Source: Archilochus colubris (lineage: Eukaryota; Chordata; Aves; Apodiformes; Trochilidae). Taken from it: a stretch of 64,000 nt of DNA. How positions within the stretch are numbered: position 1 is the first letter of the stretch; every line of letters starts with the position of its first letter. A program made the translations under genes and the position numbers. The stretch spans positions 12,847,127-12,911,126 of the forward strand of contig CM041092.1 in assembly GCA_023079485.1 (NCBI GenBank), given 5' to 3'. This document shows positions 24,956-40,300 of the stretch, one piece after another. The notes under the pieces are model-generated. The model was not told the origin of the DNA. It saw nothing but the letters and a program-made list of their open reading frames with translations, and searched no databases.

Positions 24956-27050
24956 TTACAGCTGGAGAAGAAAGATGTGTCAGACTTTTTGCTCACTGTC
25001 ATATCCTGTGGTTTTTGAACATGAGAAATCCTGATAAAACGTTTTAATGAATCAAACGTCTAATGAACATTTTTAAAACCTTAAAAGGGATTTGGTTGAA
25101 GTTGTGAGATGACATCTACAGTGATCTTATTTTAGACAATCCACTTGCAAAGATATAAAGCCAAAACTTACCACTTAGTTAGACCTCCACTTTGACTTAG
25201 CCCACAGAACCTCACCCAATAATTTCTGAAGCAAGCCTGTAACTTTGGTTTGAACTATGTTGCATGTTTTAAAATAGGTTTTGACTTTCCTAGCTCCATC
25301 ATTAAGCAATCCAGCTAGAACTGCCACCAAAGCCATCTGGCTTTGCAACTTGTCAGAAAACTGCTGGGGAGTTTGAGAGAAGAAGAAACATTGAAAAAGC
25401 AGGCATGTACCAGTGGACTCAAGTTTGTAAGGAACTTGTTCAATTCTGCCCGAGTTCTTTCTGCAGTGTAAAGGAAATAAATTTCAAAATCCAGTGAGTA
25501 TTTTGAAACGAGCAGCTCAGGCACACAGATTCCAGGTCCACAGGCTTTAATTTTTCTTTTTCCTTCTGTAAGTATGTACAGTGAGAAATCATTCTAGCTT
25601 TGCATTGACCTGTATTTGGCTGAATTCTAGGAAACTTTCAGGAAGGCAGAAAGTTTTCTTTCAAAGCTAAAAGTCAGATAGCAGTGATTCTAATAAAGCC
25701 TGTCAGTGTATGTGCATGTGTTGCTGCATTCTGCACTCAATGCTACTTACATTTCTGTTGCTTAGGTCTCCACTTCTGAGCAAGGGCCACAACATTTTAT
25801 TCTCTTAAACTGATGCAGCCAGTGTAGATAAGCAATACACATTCCACCTCTGTAAAAAGGCTGCTTTTGTTGGTTTTGTTTCCTTGATCTGCAAGGCAAG
25901 CATTGGAATGATCTCAGGCTTTCAGATGGGCAGCTTTCATGTTTCAGGGCCATTTCAACTAAAATATTGGAAAACCTTTTTAAAAACATCAATACATATA
26001 AAAGAGGGGGAGAGAAAATGGCTGCTCTGTCATCCCTCCCCATTTTGTTGCTGGGGATTTTAAGAACTACTGTGGTGTTTGGTTACTTTGGCCTTTCATA
26101 GGCTTCTTTACAAAAGTTTGCATAGAACTGCTCACTCATCTGAAGCACAGAGGAGGCCCATATGTCACCTCTCACCACTGCAGTTTCACAGTTGAGGTTT
26201 TGAGGCTGACATTGTCTGCCAACAGCAAGTACAAGTGAAAGGCTTCTCTCCCACTGGTAAACCACAGCCAGAAATGCAACTTCAGCCCTAAAAACATCTT
26301 TCTTCATTGCAGTATAACATGATATGTTTCAGAAGTAAATGTTCTTTACAAGTATCCCTAAGGAGAAAAATAAAAAAAGTGTTTATTGACTGTTGTGGTT
26401 TTTACCTTGCATTAATCCTTCTGCTTGAGTGTGCAGGACAGAAAGCTGCCAAATTTGACCCTTCCTAAGAAAAAGACAAAAGACAGCACAGCAGCAACGC
26501 AGATAAACAAATGTGTGCAAACTGCTTCCTGCTGTGTCTGCACTCTGGCCCCCCTGCAAAGTAATTACAATTGTAAAGGGAGATTTTTGACCTGTTAAGT
26601 TCTTCCAGGAACTGTACAACTTGTTCTGAAATCTGGATTCATAGAACATTGACTTTCTGGCTTCCTGAAGTAGTTTCAGCTTCATGTTATAAAAAGAAAA
26701 AAAAAATATTAGAAGGCTTTGGCTGATTGTATAGAAATTAGTTCAGATTTATTATAATAAAAAGCATCACAGTTTACACAAAATTCAGCTCACTTCATTT
26801 TCTATTAGGGTGAAAAAATATTCTCAGATCAATACTTCAAAAAAGTTGTACATGTTCTTTTTCTTATTTAAAAATATATATGCCCTAAAAATGGTGTGAA
26901 TAGAATATACCAGATGACAACCTCTGAAAAATACAGCAACGAGAACCAGAGACCTGATGGAATATTTCAAACTATTTGGTGGCTATTACATTGACAGAGC
27001 CCTGAAAAGATGCTTTCACAGACACAGTGTCAGCTGCTGGGTTAGCAGGG

Positions 27051-27088
27051 ATACAGAAGAACAGGGAAGATACAGAAGAACAGTGAAG
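27051..27088. repeat. 19-bp tandem duplication
   Basis: ATACAGAAGAACAGGGAAG (27051-27069) is followed directly by a second copy (27070-27088) differing at one base. Confidence 0.85.
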
Positions 27089-28611
27089 TCTCAGCCCTGT
27101 GGACTGCACTCTGCACTGAAAATAAAAAAGCACTGTGTTGATTTACACTGCTGTTCTACCTGCACCTGTCTTACAGAACCTCAAAGGGGCTGCCCACTGA
27201 GGGCAGGATGGCTCTGTGCTTCCTCTCTCTGGTGACACCAACACCAAGGCTACCAATGAGTTGCAGTTTTAATGCGGCCTTTATCTTATCTACAGCAAGT
27301 ATTTAATGTTGCCCACAGCTCATGAGATGTGCTTATTGTCTAAGAATCTTGGCTTTAATATACTACTGTTACAAGCAGCCATCGTACTGATGGTAAGAAT
27401 GACAATGGTGATGTTTCTAGTCATAATAGTTGTGGAGACTTGGAAATATGAAAGTCAAAAAAGCAAGGAAAAAGAATCAAAACCACAGAATGCAAATTAA
27501 AATGTAATTATATTTGGCATTTCACAATCGTGGAAACAAACTTTTCTTTTGAATGCTTTGCTTACTCCCAAGTCACCTTTAGGAGAGCAGCAAATGTGTT
27601 CAAAGTAATTCCTGTCCACTTACTAAGACAAAAATCTGGAGCTTGCTCTTTCCAGCTCCAGGCTCTGTGACTTTCTGCACTGCTGCTAGGAAGCTTTTCA
27701 GTAATGGCTGCTCTGCTTCGCTTTCTTAAGCCCTTAGAAAGCAGTAGTCATCCTGCCTGGTTCCAGTGGGCTTTTGTTCAGGAATCACCAGATGGGACCC
27801 CCAGCAGTTCAGAGAAATAGGAAAACATCAAGTAATGAGGGCCTGGACTGAGATTAGGATAGAACTGAAAGGGCAGGTCAGATGATTTCAGCGGGTCAGC
27901 ACTATCAGCTGTACACTTTGTACCAAGATAGGGAAATAAGAATCCCCCCACTTTACACCCTGTGGTTGGCTAATAGGGATGAAGGAGTAAACAGATCTGA
28001 ACACGTCTCTATCTTGCTGAGATTCAGAAAGGACAAATACTGCATAGGTAACCCTCAACTCCCCTGCTACACACTGGTTAGTGCCATCAGGCTGATGCAG
28101 ATGCTTCTGAAATTGCTAGCTAGTGCAGATCAGTGGCAACATACAGTCTCTCCAGGAAGTGCAAAAAAATTGTATCTTGGATAGTTTTGGATTAATCACA
28201 AAGTTCGCTAGAAGTACTCTAAATTAGAGATATACTTAACCTCTGCATTGTATTCCTGCCCAAAGCAGCACATTTCAATGCCATATCATAAGGAACTGGC
28301 TCTGCAACCCCATCTTTAATTTCATAGCTATATCCCACCTCTAGCAGCAGTTCTTCTGGAGGGTTTTCCACTGTGAACTGTGCCTAGAGGCAGATTCTGG
28401 TGTATGAATTTGTGCTTCTTTGTTCACCTCCTCATGAAATACTGCAGACATTAAGCACACAGAAAGTCCCAGTAAAGTTTGAAAAAAATAAATAGAAAAC
28501 AAGCCTTCTATTCCTTAATCTGGTTCATGGGTTTTGAAAATTAACCTTTCTTCTCTTTTGCCACAGATATTCCAGTTTGTTTTTAAACAGGAAATAATAA
28601 TAATGACATTC

Positions 28612-28671
28612 AGAAAAAAAAAAAAAAAAGGCCAAAAAAATAAGTTGTTTTTTTCTTTTTTTTTTTTGCAG
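28612..28671. repeat. Adjacent poly-A and poly-T tracts
   Basis: An A-rich run, a short A-rich spacer, then a T-rich run ending TTTGCAG. The two are complementary and could fold back. The last part also looks like a plus-strand splice acceptor, but no exon follows that I can recognise. Confidence 0.7.
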
Positions 28672-31600
28672 AGGACTCTGATTTTCAGAACGTGCCGAGA
28701 TTTGATGTCTTGAAAGCTAAGCCCTTGAATCCCAGATCAAATCTGTGGAAAGGCAGCAGGAACAATCCCTGCTTTGCTTGTACATTCACAACTTGACCGA
28801 GCCCAGCACATGAGCCAAGTCCACCCTGAGCCAGATCTGGCTGTGATGTTCCCAGTGGAACCACGGGCTGCAGGAACACCCACACCACTCGGGGAGTTCA
28901 GGGAGGAGGACGGGACAGAATCTGGGGAACAGTAGCTCTGTCTCTATAGCTAGACTAGAAACAGCATTAGGACAAATGGAAGAGATGCAAAACTGCTGGT
29001 AAGCCAGAAGTGAAACAGAGCTGCTGGAGGGAGAGCAAATTTAAAACTAAGCAGGGAAGTTTCTAAAGGACAATTTGCTTTCATAGCAGTTGCAGATCTC
29101 GGACACAGAGATCTTCCTGAGCTGAATTGAAGCCAGTGATACTCTCCTGCCCTGCCAGCATTATAAACCCTGCATTGTAGCCAGTTAACTGCAGCCACTC
29201 CAGAGCAACCCCCGCAGTGTTTTGCTGGGGAAGCGATTCTTCCCACACCCCAGCAGTTCACATCTTCCTCCCTGCCCTGCACAAGGGTTAATGGCACGGT
29301 TCCGCTTTGTTTTTTTTTCTGTTATTTACCCTTTCTCCACTAGATGCTACACTGAGACCATCAAACATTTATTGAGTCAAATAACAAAAATTTGAAGACT
29401 CTACGCAGAATAAAGTGTTTAAAACAAACCAGTGACAGCATTGCCCTGTAGCTGCGTCTGTGTGGTGTGAAGATGAGAGTAACCCATCTCACGTTGGAGG
29501 AATTGCATCCATTTCACCAGAGCTTATTGGCACTGCATGGAAGAGGGATAAAGTGAGCCTGTGGGTCCTGGTGGTTACTTATGTGCAAATGTATCAAGTG
29601 GTTACCTGAATGTGTGAAATGGTTTACCAGCTGAGTGCCACAAAATCTAAAATTAACAGAACAATATATGTCAATAAAATAAGGTAGTCCTTTTTTTTTT
29701 CTTTGTATCTTAGAAATTCAAAATCACATACTTAACTGGAAAAAAAAATATGGTAGATGCTATTTTAATGAAGTTTACATTTCAAATACTATCACAGAAA
29801 AAAAACATTATATTTCCTGTTGTTATGCAAGCCTTTGGCCCAGGCAGCAGGGGAAGTGCTATCCAGTATGGCTCCCATAGAGCCTGCCACTCTGGTTTTT
29901 AAATTGTGTTTCAAGTTGTGCAATACCTTCTAGTAAACAACCTGAGATCCTCTTACCTTTTGGCAAAGGCAGGCCCAACCAAGCACTTCTTCACAGCCTG
30001 GCTTCTATGGCAAGCTTATTGGATAAATGCATTACAGATTTTCTTGGAGTCTCCACTTGGACAAAGAAAAGTGAAGGTCAGAAACTGTTGCAGTGAAGTA
30101 AGGTCTTCAGGGCTCTGGCTCTATCAGGTCTTCAGTTACCTCACATTCTGCTTACCTTCCCCTTTACCACACTCCTCAGAAATGCACTTTGTGTTATAGC
30201 CCAATCAGTAGAACTTTTATTGTTTTAGGAATGGGACATGTATAATTTTTGGAAACTTCAGTCTGACCTGGTTAAAGTCCAGCATCAGCAATATGCTTCT
30301 TTTCCAGTAAAAATCAAAACATGGCTTCAAAACACTGCTATGTTGGCCTGTTTTGCTGTACCATACTTTTATTTGCTTATGTGGATTTAAACAGGGACAA
30401 GAGCTGGAATTGAAAATGATGTTTTGTTAAAGTTGAATAGGGCCTTATAGAAGTAAATATTTATTGTTCATGAACCAAATCTGCTGCTGGTGTGATGAGC
30501 TTCAAAATATACATGAGCTATATCAGCTGAGGATCTAGGACAGATGCTAAACAAATTGCCATTGAGCCCTGGCCTCCATATAGACCATTCACAGTCTCAT
30601 CTTCAGATTAGTATAGAGGAAGGTGGATTAAGGGGGGAGGACAGTGGTAGAAATTCTTTTTTTTTTTTTTCCTTTATTCTAGTAGATATGGTAATGCTAA
30701 GATCAGTTTAGTAAGCATTTTTCTAAGCTATAAATTCTTCACTGTTTTAGGCCAGAGATTCATTTTGGGCAGAATTTCACATAATACTTTGGAGTGAGGT
30801 ATCAGTGAGACTTCAAGGTCAGAAGAAAAAGCAGCAGATTCAGAACTAATAGGTGTTAGATTTACAAGGAAGAACCCTAAATATTTTATGGTTGGTTACA
30901 CTGAGAGGCTAGTATTAAAACTAAACACTTGTCCTCTGGTACTCTGCTTACTAGTTTCTCTATCCAAAGAGCTAAAAACAAGCACAAAGCCCTGCCACAA
31001 AGTAGGTCATAATTTTCTGAAAAATCAAACAAAGGGTCATGACCTAAATATATGGAGTTTGCTTCATAACAATCCTCGGAAAGAAGGGATTTGCCGTTGG
31101 TAGGGATTCGACATGCCAAAGGGAATTGTAAATGAGAACTCTGCAGAGCTTCTCAGCTCTGACAGATGGGTTCATCTTCAGCTTAGGGCAGTATTGATTG
31201 AAAACTGGTATTCTGCACAGTCTTTTCAGTGCCCAGCATCTTTATCTTGGGATCGACTCATGTTCCCAGTGGACAAGCAACCTCATTACATAAAACCACC
31301 ACTAGACCTGAAATTAACTGCTAATTCTGCCACTGGCCTTTCAACAGAGAGGTCAGTCTGGGAAGTAGCTGTAAAGATCAGAATACCTCCTGGCCAACCT
31401 CGAGGTGTCCTGAGCACGGGTTATGGGGAAAGATGAATATGGCAGGGCAGCTGCTGGCTTGCAAAACCACACATCTTCAGTAGTCAGGTGGAGGACTTTG
31501 ATCTTCAGGATGCTGGTGGAGCAGCACCATTTGTAAGTACAAGAACAACTCTGAGGTTCTCCCCTGTGAGACGTGATCCAGCCCAAGTGAACAGGGAGAG

Positions 31601-34300
31601 ACAATCATTGAGAGTGATGGTGGGGCTGCCTCTCCCACCTCCCTGCTCCCAGTGCTGCAGTAACACTGTGGGAGCTCCAGGCAGGTGCAGGGAGGTGAGT
31701 CCCATGGAGCCAGGCTGACAGGGACACCATGCTCCCTGACCAGCAGGGTTCAGCTGGCAGCGTGACTGTTACAGAATGGATTTTGGAGCATGTTCTTCCC
31801 GAGGGGGGAGGAAGGAGGAGTACAAATTTGATGGAGTATTATACAAGATAAAATGAATTTGAGGGTGCAGATAAATATTACTCTTTTATCTGTAAGTGCT
31901 AGGGAATGAAGCAAAAATGTTCCTGTGTTCCCTTTCTGCTACTGCCAGCGACTTTGTTCAGGCAGTGTCAGAGCATTTATGGGTGGAGAAATTTTGCTTG
32001 CTAAGGAAAACCAGGGAGGAGGTGTTTAGTTTTCCAGGCCCCTGGGCTGGAGCTTGTTCTTGCGCTTTGTAAGGATAATCCTCAGATGTCATGTGGACCT
32101 TTTTGCTACAGTTAGCAATATAAAAAAACAGCAACAAAACTAGAGACCTGACCCCATGATTTAAAATGTCAATAGATTTCCACTGTTTTGTTTTGGTTTT
32201 TTCCCCCTAACACATCAGAGAAACACTGCACTGCTTCTGTGACAACTTACCTTACTATCCACCCTCACTCCCCAGATCCTACCCCCTTCTCTTCCAGTTC
32301 CACTCTGTCCTTTGCTTACTATCTTCTTGCATGTAACCTCTTGATCTTGGATCAGTTTTTCCAGACTGAGCAGATGTAAAGCTGGTACACAATCATTATT
32401 TCTGAGTTCATCCAAACACTGCATTGATCCTAATGCACTCCCACCCCCACACCTTGTACCACCACTCCAACCACAGCATCTGGCACCACCTCTTGTGGTG
32501 GCGTTTCAAAACAGAAAGGCTTTTTTTATGCCTGCCTCCAATCAGAGGACAATACAGAGTGCTTCAACCAACCCCGACCAGAGGAGGTTGTTCCCTGGCT
32601 GCTGGCTCCCACTGCAGCACCCATGCACATGGGCCCACACGTGCTGGCAGCTCCTCTCCTCAGGGCTTAAAATTACTCCTTTAATTTCTGTTCACTTTGC
32701 AAAAAACTGACTCCCCTCCCTGCATCACCCCTGCTGTGGCAGGTGCAATCTTGCAAATAGGATGCGCTGCCCTCACCCGTCTCTCCCAGGTGTCAAGACT
32801 GATCATTTCTCACAGTGCTGAAATACCCAGTGGGGATATGGGGAAGATTTTGGGGCTGATATGGGGCAGACACTGAAGCAGCTGTAGCAAATGACAGATT
32901 TTCACATACGCCTGCTGAAGCACTGTTAATGCTTCACACATGGAGTTTGACACAGTAATGGAAAAATCAATGCCAGGATCACAGTTTCTCCACACATGCA
33001 ATAGCTTGTTGTGTGCATCAGTAATTACACTTCTTGTCTTCTAACCCAAGGCTCACAATGTTTTTCTGGTAGCTTTTTGTCATTTTATATTAGTGATCTG
33101 CAAAAGCTGAGCCTCAAATAAAAAAGGATTTTCCTTTTTTTTTTTTAATTAATAAAATACAATGCTCAATCCAATGTCACTTGTGATTTCTAACATCACA
33201 TCCCTCCTCAGGAGCAGGAGGCACCACCCCAGCTCTGGGCTATCAGCCCTGACATGCCAGCAGTACTGCCAAGGGGCTGTGTATCTCAGAGAAGCCAAAA
33301 TGAGTGCAGGGGTTTGGCCAAATGGGCCTCCAATCTATTAGCTTGATAACTGAAGATGAGTTTTGCAAATAGTTAGAACACACCATGCTATACCTGATAA
33401 AAGCAATGAAGTCTTGGCTAATGCATCATTTAAGGCTGTTAAGTTTTTGCGGAATCTGCCAGGCTGGGTTTTTTTGTTGTTTGTTTTTAACAGCCTGAAC
33501 AGATTGGATTTGCTTCAGTGAAATAAAGAACTATCTCTGGCTAGAATAATGTTTAAACATATTTTATCAAGCTGAAAAAGGACATTAAGTGAGGTCTTTT
33601 TAGTACATACCAGTCCATGTAATCATTGCACAAATACCCCCACAAGAGAAAATATAGTGGAAAGTATATATTTAAAATATAACTGCTCAGACATTCAGCA
33701 AAATATATGCATTTATGCTTTGATATCACACAATCTACAACTGTTATATCTGAAATGACTTAAACCATCGCTTACCGAAGTGTTAGTAGTAAAACCACAC
33801 ACAGAACTGTGACTTGGACTTTGTAACCTCATGTTGAAGAATTAGACCTGCTCAGTCCCACAGTGTGAGCTGCCCCAGAGCTTGGCCTGAAGTCACTCTG
33901 TCCTTCTGTCTCAGCGTGGAGTCTGCAGCTATTTATACCTGAGGGTTTCCAATAGCACCTTGTATTTTCCTAGAGTGAGGGGAAGAGCAAAGCACTCCTG
34001 CTCCTCAGAGGAAGCCAGGTACTTCCAAGCAAAGCTTTCCAAAATGAAGCGTGCTGAGGGAAGGGAAGGCAGAGGCCATGCAGCAAGCTTATCAAGACAA
34101 CAGGAAAGTGGAAAGGATTTTGCTTGTTTGAAACTGAATCCTTATGGGAGATGCTCAGATTTGGCAGAGCAGAGATCAATGACTTCCTACAACCGAGCAC
34201 TTGTGTAGGCAGGAGAAAACCCCTCTTGGAAGGTATCTCTAAGAGAGTGTTTAAGGGCAACTCATTTACAACATCACTGTAACACTAACATTTAAAAATT

Positions 34301-34315
34301 AAAAAAAAAAAAAAA
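34301..34315. repeat. Poly-A tract (A15)
   Basis: Simple A run in gene-free DNA. Confidence 0.85.
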
Positions 34316-37300
34316 GTGGGTCAAACTTGGAAAAGTGATAAGAAGGTTTCAAAATGAAAGAGGAATGCCTCTAGCACTGACAAGAAGATGAGCTGAAGAA
34401 CGAAGTTATGCTGTTTCTGTGGGCTGGAACTTCTGTCCCAGAGGAGGAGAAGGAAAGTATATTTGCCTTAACCATCCAGTGTGATGCCAGGGGAGGTGCC
34501 CATGGCCCCCAGCTGATGCACACTGTCAATGTACAGTGGATGAGGATCCCACACATTTTCCTTCTCAAGCTCCCTATTTATCTTGTTAGGAAAAGGAGGT
34601 CCTGAAGCTGTTCCACCAGCCTGATACCAAATGACTGCACTAAGGAATCATTGCACCAAAACTGTTTTTCAGAGCTGTCTGCAGACAAAAAAATGCTGGC
34701 TCAAAATCTCTTTTTGCAGGATATCTACTGTCTGGATTCATGACTGATCATTCACATTTACCAGTCTTCTGGAGGGAGGCTGCATAACAACTGCACTGCA
34801 TGGTAGGGTTAACAACTCAGTATTTCAGCTTTGTAACTTATAGCAGGCAGCATCTTTTTATATACTAGGAACATCTTTAATTTACATACTCAACATCATC
34901 AAGGTGTTCAGGTGTGACCATATTATAAAACGTACATGATTCTAGTACAGCTTTGTGTAAACATCATTTATTTATTTGCTCTACCAGCCTACGTCTGCAA
35001 AAAAAAAATAGAAGGCAGGCAAGGCAAATCAGTTCTCTTTAGCTTAAAGATCAGTCACAAGATTATAATTCGGTTCCTGCAAAGTCAGTATAGGTTCTCA
35101 GCCTGCATTTTTTGTCTAAAGATATATAGCTCTTGAAGCCTTTTCTAGAGATTTACAATACCAGATTATGCTTGAATTGGCCATAGAGAATCTGCAAGCT
35201 TTGTATAAAGCAAAGTTGTTTTAAGAAACACAGCAGTTGATGTTGAGGTTTCTTTCCCAGGAAAGCCAAAATGTACAGCTTTCTGTGTGTTGTGTCCAAA
35301 TCACAGCCAAAGCCTCACACCAAACACAAACACTACAAGACTAGAGCAAATATGATGATGAAAGATTATTTACATATGGATCAATACAGGATATCAGTGT
35401 GATCAATTCACATACCCAATTCTGAAGGAAGATTCCTGTGCAACTAGTCAGTTTTGTTGCAATCTTGTGTACCATCTAAAGAAGTCTCTACCTGTGCTGC
35501 CAGCCAGCTGCAATAGGCTGTTATGCAACACAACACATGTCCCATTTAGGCCCTAAAACTGCTTCTGTTCAGCTCTAAAGATTGCATTTCTCTTGCAATC
35601 AGTAATTTCCTACTTGTGATTTGTGCTTAAGGCTTCTGGTAAGGTCCTGTGCCCGTACCTTCAGGACCCTGCTATCATTGTGGTTTTCTGCTCTTGGGGG
35701 ACTGAGCTACAGTTCCCTGCTTTGCTTTAGCAGACTTCAAGTCATGGCCTCCTGATAAAATTACTAATGTTTTATTAGCACAATCTAGTCAGGCAGACAT
35801 CACTGCTCTAGGGTCACTGGCTGGCTCAATGTACAGAAATAATAGGATGCGTGTAAAGATAAGGAGTGTGATATAAATAGATACAATGCTTTCCTAACGA
35901 CCTGCTAACAATGTCTGTTGGTTATGGCAATATTATTGCTGTGTTATCAAAACTGCTTTACAACATACACAACATTTTAACCAGACATAGGGGCTGATAC
36001 AGTCTAAAGAGTTCTTTGAAATCAAAGGGTGAATAACTGAGTGAGCTCAGCTGTAAACCCTCTCAGAAACCACACATTTTATGGTAGCAAATGACTCCTG
36101 TTTGCATTGGAATGACAAGCTTTCTGGAGCAGCACAAAAAACTAAACGTAGAGAAAATAGTATTAATGTTCCACAATCTGTTTTTCTCATTTCTCTTATA
36201 TGTGCCTCATATCTCTGTGGCTTAGAGCATGTTTTTTCCCAATGCCTGACCAAAGCTTAACAATGGGATATTGCTCAATTCCCACTGGCTGCCCAAATGT
36301 CAATTATAACAAACTAGAGGTAGAAACATGGTAAGGAGGTCTTTTTGCAGTGAAGATTCTAGATTATTGTGTCTTTGTTTCACAAGGCTTTGTCATCTTT
36401 CACCACAGTGTCCAGTAATGAGTCTTACTCATCTTTTGGTATTTCCATCAGCAATCTGTTCAGTTTTTAATCAGCTTTTAAACACTTAATTGTATCCATT
36501 CTAAACATGTCTTTTGTACTGAGAAGAAAAGAATATTTAGGGTAAAATGCATATGTGGGTAATTCTGCAGAGGCCTGCAGAATATGCTTCTGGTTCTGGC
36601 TGCTGCTTTATCCTTCCATGCCAGTCCCAAACAGCCTCCCTGTGACTAATGTTGCCATGGTCTGATTTACACACACATTTCATATCTGCAGCTCATTATC
36701 ATATTCAACTTCTGGGTGGCTCAGCTTCTCTGAAAAATGGGACCTAATAACATTCTACACAGAAAAGGATATAAGTACCTATTAACCTGTATCAATTTAC
36801 TATGACATTTATAAAGATGTGAATAATGTGCACAGTCATGCACATGTTACTAATGCAGACTGAATTATTCATTGCAAATCTGGGCAATATTTTTATCAAA
36901 TACTTATTATGGATAAATGTTTTCCTTATCCAGTATCTCAATATATGTTTGAATAATACTCTGCAAATATTTCACACAAATGTTGCACCAAATTATTGGT
37001 ACTTTCCTCCATTGAATACTTATTTCCAAGTCAATTTCCTTAAGACACACTATTGTTATTTATTCATTGAGCTTGGCTCAGTCAAGGCTAATAGACATAG
37101 GGTCAGCCTCAAAATACTTGTAATCTTAGCTTCAGACATTCTCTCTTGCACACAAGTGGATTTCCATGCTACCACAATATTTCTGAGATCAAAATGGAAG
37201 TAAAAGAAACATAGGAAACCAAGGAAGAAAACTCAGTCAAAAGTTATAAATATGAAATCACTGATTATATATTTGTTGATATGTCCTTATTCCATTGACT

Positions 37301-40300
37301 GTCATTCTTCATGTTGGTTTTGATCTTTCTCTGCCCTTCTTTTAATGTCTGACTACATTCAGCCTCTCTTTATTTTCTTGTCTGTTTTTTTTTCCTTGTC
37401 TGTCTTTATTTTCTATCTGTTCAAGATTGACTAATTTATACTTGCTAGCAATTACTTCCCAATCTATGATGAAATGCTGTGCTTACAAGACTGCAAATGC
37501 CCAAACTCTACAAATAATTCTCCAGCCATGCAAATATTCTGCAAGAACCAACCCCAAGCCATGCAGATGGTGTTTCTGTCTTCTTACCTTTAGTTTTCAA
37601 ATATCAACACAGTGACCCTGAACAAATTTCATCTTCATCACTGATGGCCAAAACAGGACAGCCCTGCCATTTTGTGATGCAAAATCTTATGGATAGACAT
37701 AAGATTCAGAGAAAGTATTTCCTCTTCTAAATTATAGGCTAGATGTGCATACTGGGAAGTAAAATGTGGCCAGCGATTCCCAGCTGCTGGAGGCATGGGC
37801 TGGCAAATGCCCACAGTGATCAGGAGCCACACATGCCTCTCAGAACACATCCTTGAGGAATCAAGCTGGTGTGTTGGGAGACCTCTGCAACACATCCCAA
37901 AGCATGGGATGGGAGAAACCTTCCAGAAACATGCATGCTCCTGTTATCCTCCTGCAGCAGGACAAGCTCCCTTCTGCTAGACTGAAATGCTATTATAAGA
38001 AAGAGATTTTATCTGACAATTGGCATTATCATTTCCTCACAGTGACAAGGCTTTGGCAAAGCATTTACCAATGGCCTCTACATAGCAGTACTTAGCTTTC
38101 CACTTGTTTGCTGATAACTGAAGCAAAGGAAATAAACATGTGCAAAAATTGCTTACAAAATAATGCAGAGCATTATATGCGAAATATGTCTCCCTTGTCC
38201 TCGAAACTGAAAAAATAGAAAGCAAAACCATAAAACAGAGGATCTGTCTACTCTGCCCGCTACTTAAAGACTCTGGCTTGGTCTCTGATCAGATACAAAG
38301 TCAGATATTTATGTCTTTGTTGGTTTTGTACACAGAAATATCAAATCTGTTATCATTTTTAAAAGGAAAAGTTTTCATTCATTGAGAAGGAAAAGATCTG
38401 AGTCCTAAGTGATGCTATTGCAGAGACAGTGAATTAGGATATGATACTGTGGTCTGGTGACAGCCAAGGTAAATGGTGCTTATCCACTTCCATTTTTTGC
38501 AATTTTTAATTTATCTAGTTCATACGTTTTAGAATAATATCCATAAGAATTTTACTCACATTTTTATTTACTGCCACTCTTCTGCTGTTGCCTTACTTCT
38601 GAAGACTACAGCAGATACCATCATGCAGTAGGAACACTGCTTCTAGATCAGAAACAAATTTGCTAAACTCTGGCTTTATTATTTTAATTCTTATCTTGAT
38701 AATGAAACACCAAATGAGAACAGATTTCAGCTTACGAGATGAGATGTCAGAATAATTTTATACCTTGTCACTAGGTAATGATTCTAATGGTATGTCTTAC
38801 TTAGCTGCCTTTGTTAATGACTTTATGGTGAGAGCATGTTTCAGCAATTGTGATTGTGTGGAATACTCTTATGTTCTGGGGCAAAAGATTAACTTAATGA
38901 GGAGAAAGCCAATTTCCTGAAGAAATGCCTTTCATAATTCCTGCTTTTAAAAGAAGGACTGAAACGTGGACCATTTGTCATTACAAGGTATAAAAAAAAC
39001 TTCAATGTTTGGTGCATTTATAGCACTCCTGAAGAGAGAAAAGAGAGATTAATAATTTTTCTCACCTAGTAAAATAGGTGGGAAAAATATGCAAAATAGG
39101 TCCCTTTTCTCAAAAGAGAAACACTCACTACCATGAGATTGTGTTCAAGGAGCAGGTTACCCCTTAGTGTCTCACATACAAGTTTCATGAGAGGTTTGTT
39201 AGATCCTTTGAGAACGTGTCCCACAGACACCAAAACTGATAAAGCTTTGACAAATGCTTCTGAATTTCAAATACAAGACATTTATTTTGTTATGGGCAAG
39301 CATCCTTAACTTCAATAGTCAAGAAGTAATAGCAACAACAGGATTTCAGTCAGTCAAAACTACAGTGCTACAGTCTTTAGCAGAAGTAGAGCAGATGTAG
39401 AAAGGAACAACTATGAGCATTAGGTCATCTCGTCTACTATGCCAAAGGATATTTCTCTACAGCCTTGGAAAGCAAACCTGGTTATCAGGCTCGCCAAAAA
39501 AACCCCTGTCAAGAGCCTTTGATACCTGATGTGCAAATAAAAGAAATGAGCACAAACCTAATATTTACTTTGCCTGCATCAGTTTGAGAGTTTAAGCAGA
39601 AAGGCTACAATGTTCTTGAATATTCAACCCCAGGAAAAAGCTGTACTGTCTTAGCTGTGTCTTGGCACTTGACAGTTTATGCCATCTTCGATTTTTCCAA
39701 TAAGCTTAAGCACTCTAGTGGAAAAAATTCTATAAAGAAGGTTTAATGGATTTTTTTCTATTTACTAAATGTAAGATGCACTATTTACCAGTCTACATCT
39801 GCAAGTTATGACAGGCTTACGATAATATAAAAAGGCTGAGTTTAGGTAACAGAGATTTAGCACATTAAAAGATTATAGGTTTAGACAGTATCAAGCTCTC
39901 TCACTGTTCCACAGTAAAAACCTTCTGTCGCTGAGCTCTCAAGGTAAAAACCCTTTTCCAGTGCAACCATTCTACTTCTTGTAAAGGTGCCTCAGAATAC
40001 ACACTTAAAGAAAGAAGATTCTGTTCAAAACTACACCATGTTAATAGTCCACTGTAACAAGAGAAAGATGAAAGAAGCCATCAGACAGGCCTCCTGAAAT
40101 AGATCTCCTCATCCTCACAGAGATACACTGAAATTTTTATAGCAGCAACTAGCTGGATGAATATTTACCTAAGCAAAATGCTCATCCTATGCAATTCATC
40201 GTTGTTAATGCCAGCCAACAAGCAAGATGGACCAAAAGCAATGCCTTTAGGCTGACAGTGAAAAAACCCCACTCTGCTTTGAGGTCATGGGACTAGCCTG

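Noticed and set aside
28640..28676. Long pyrimidine tract ending GCAG as a plus-strand splice acceptor
   Set aside because: The following sequence carries no recognisable exon, and the tract pairs with an adjacent poly-A run typical of simple sequence.
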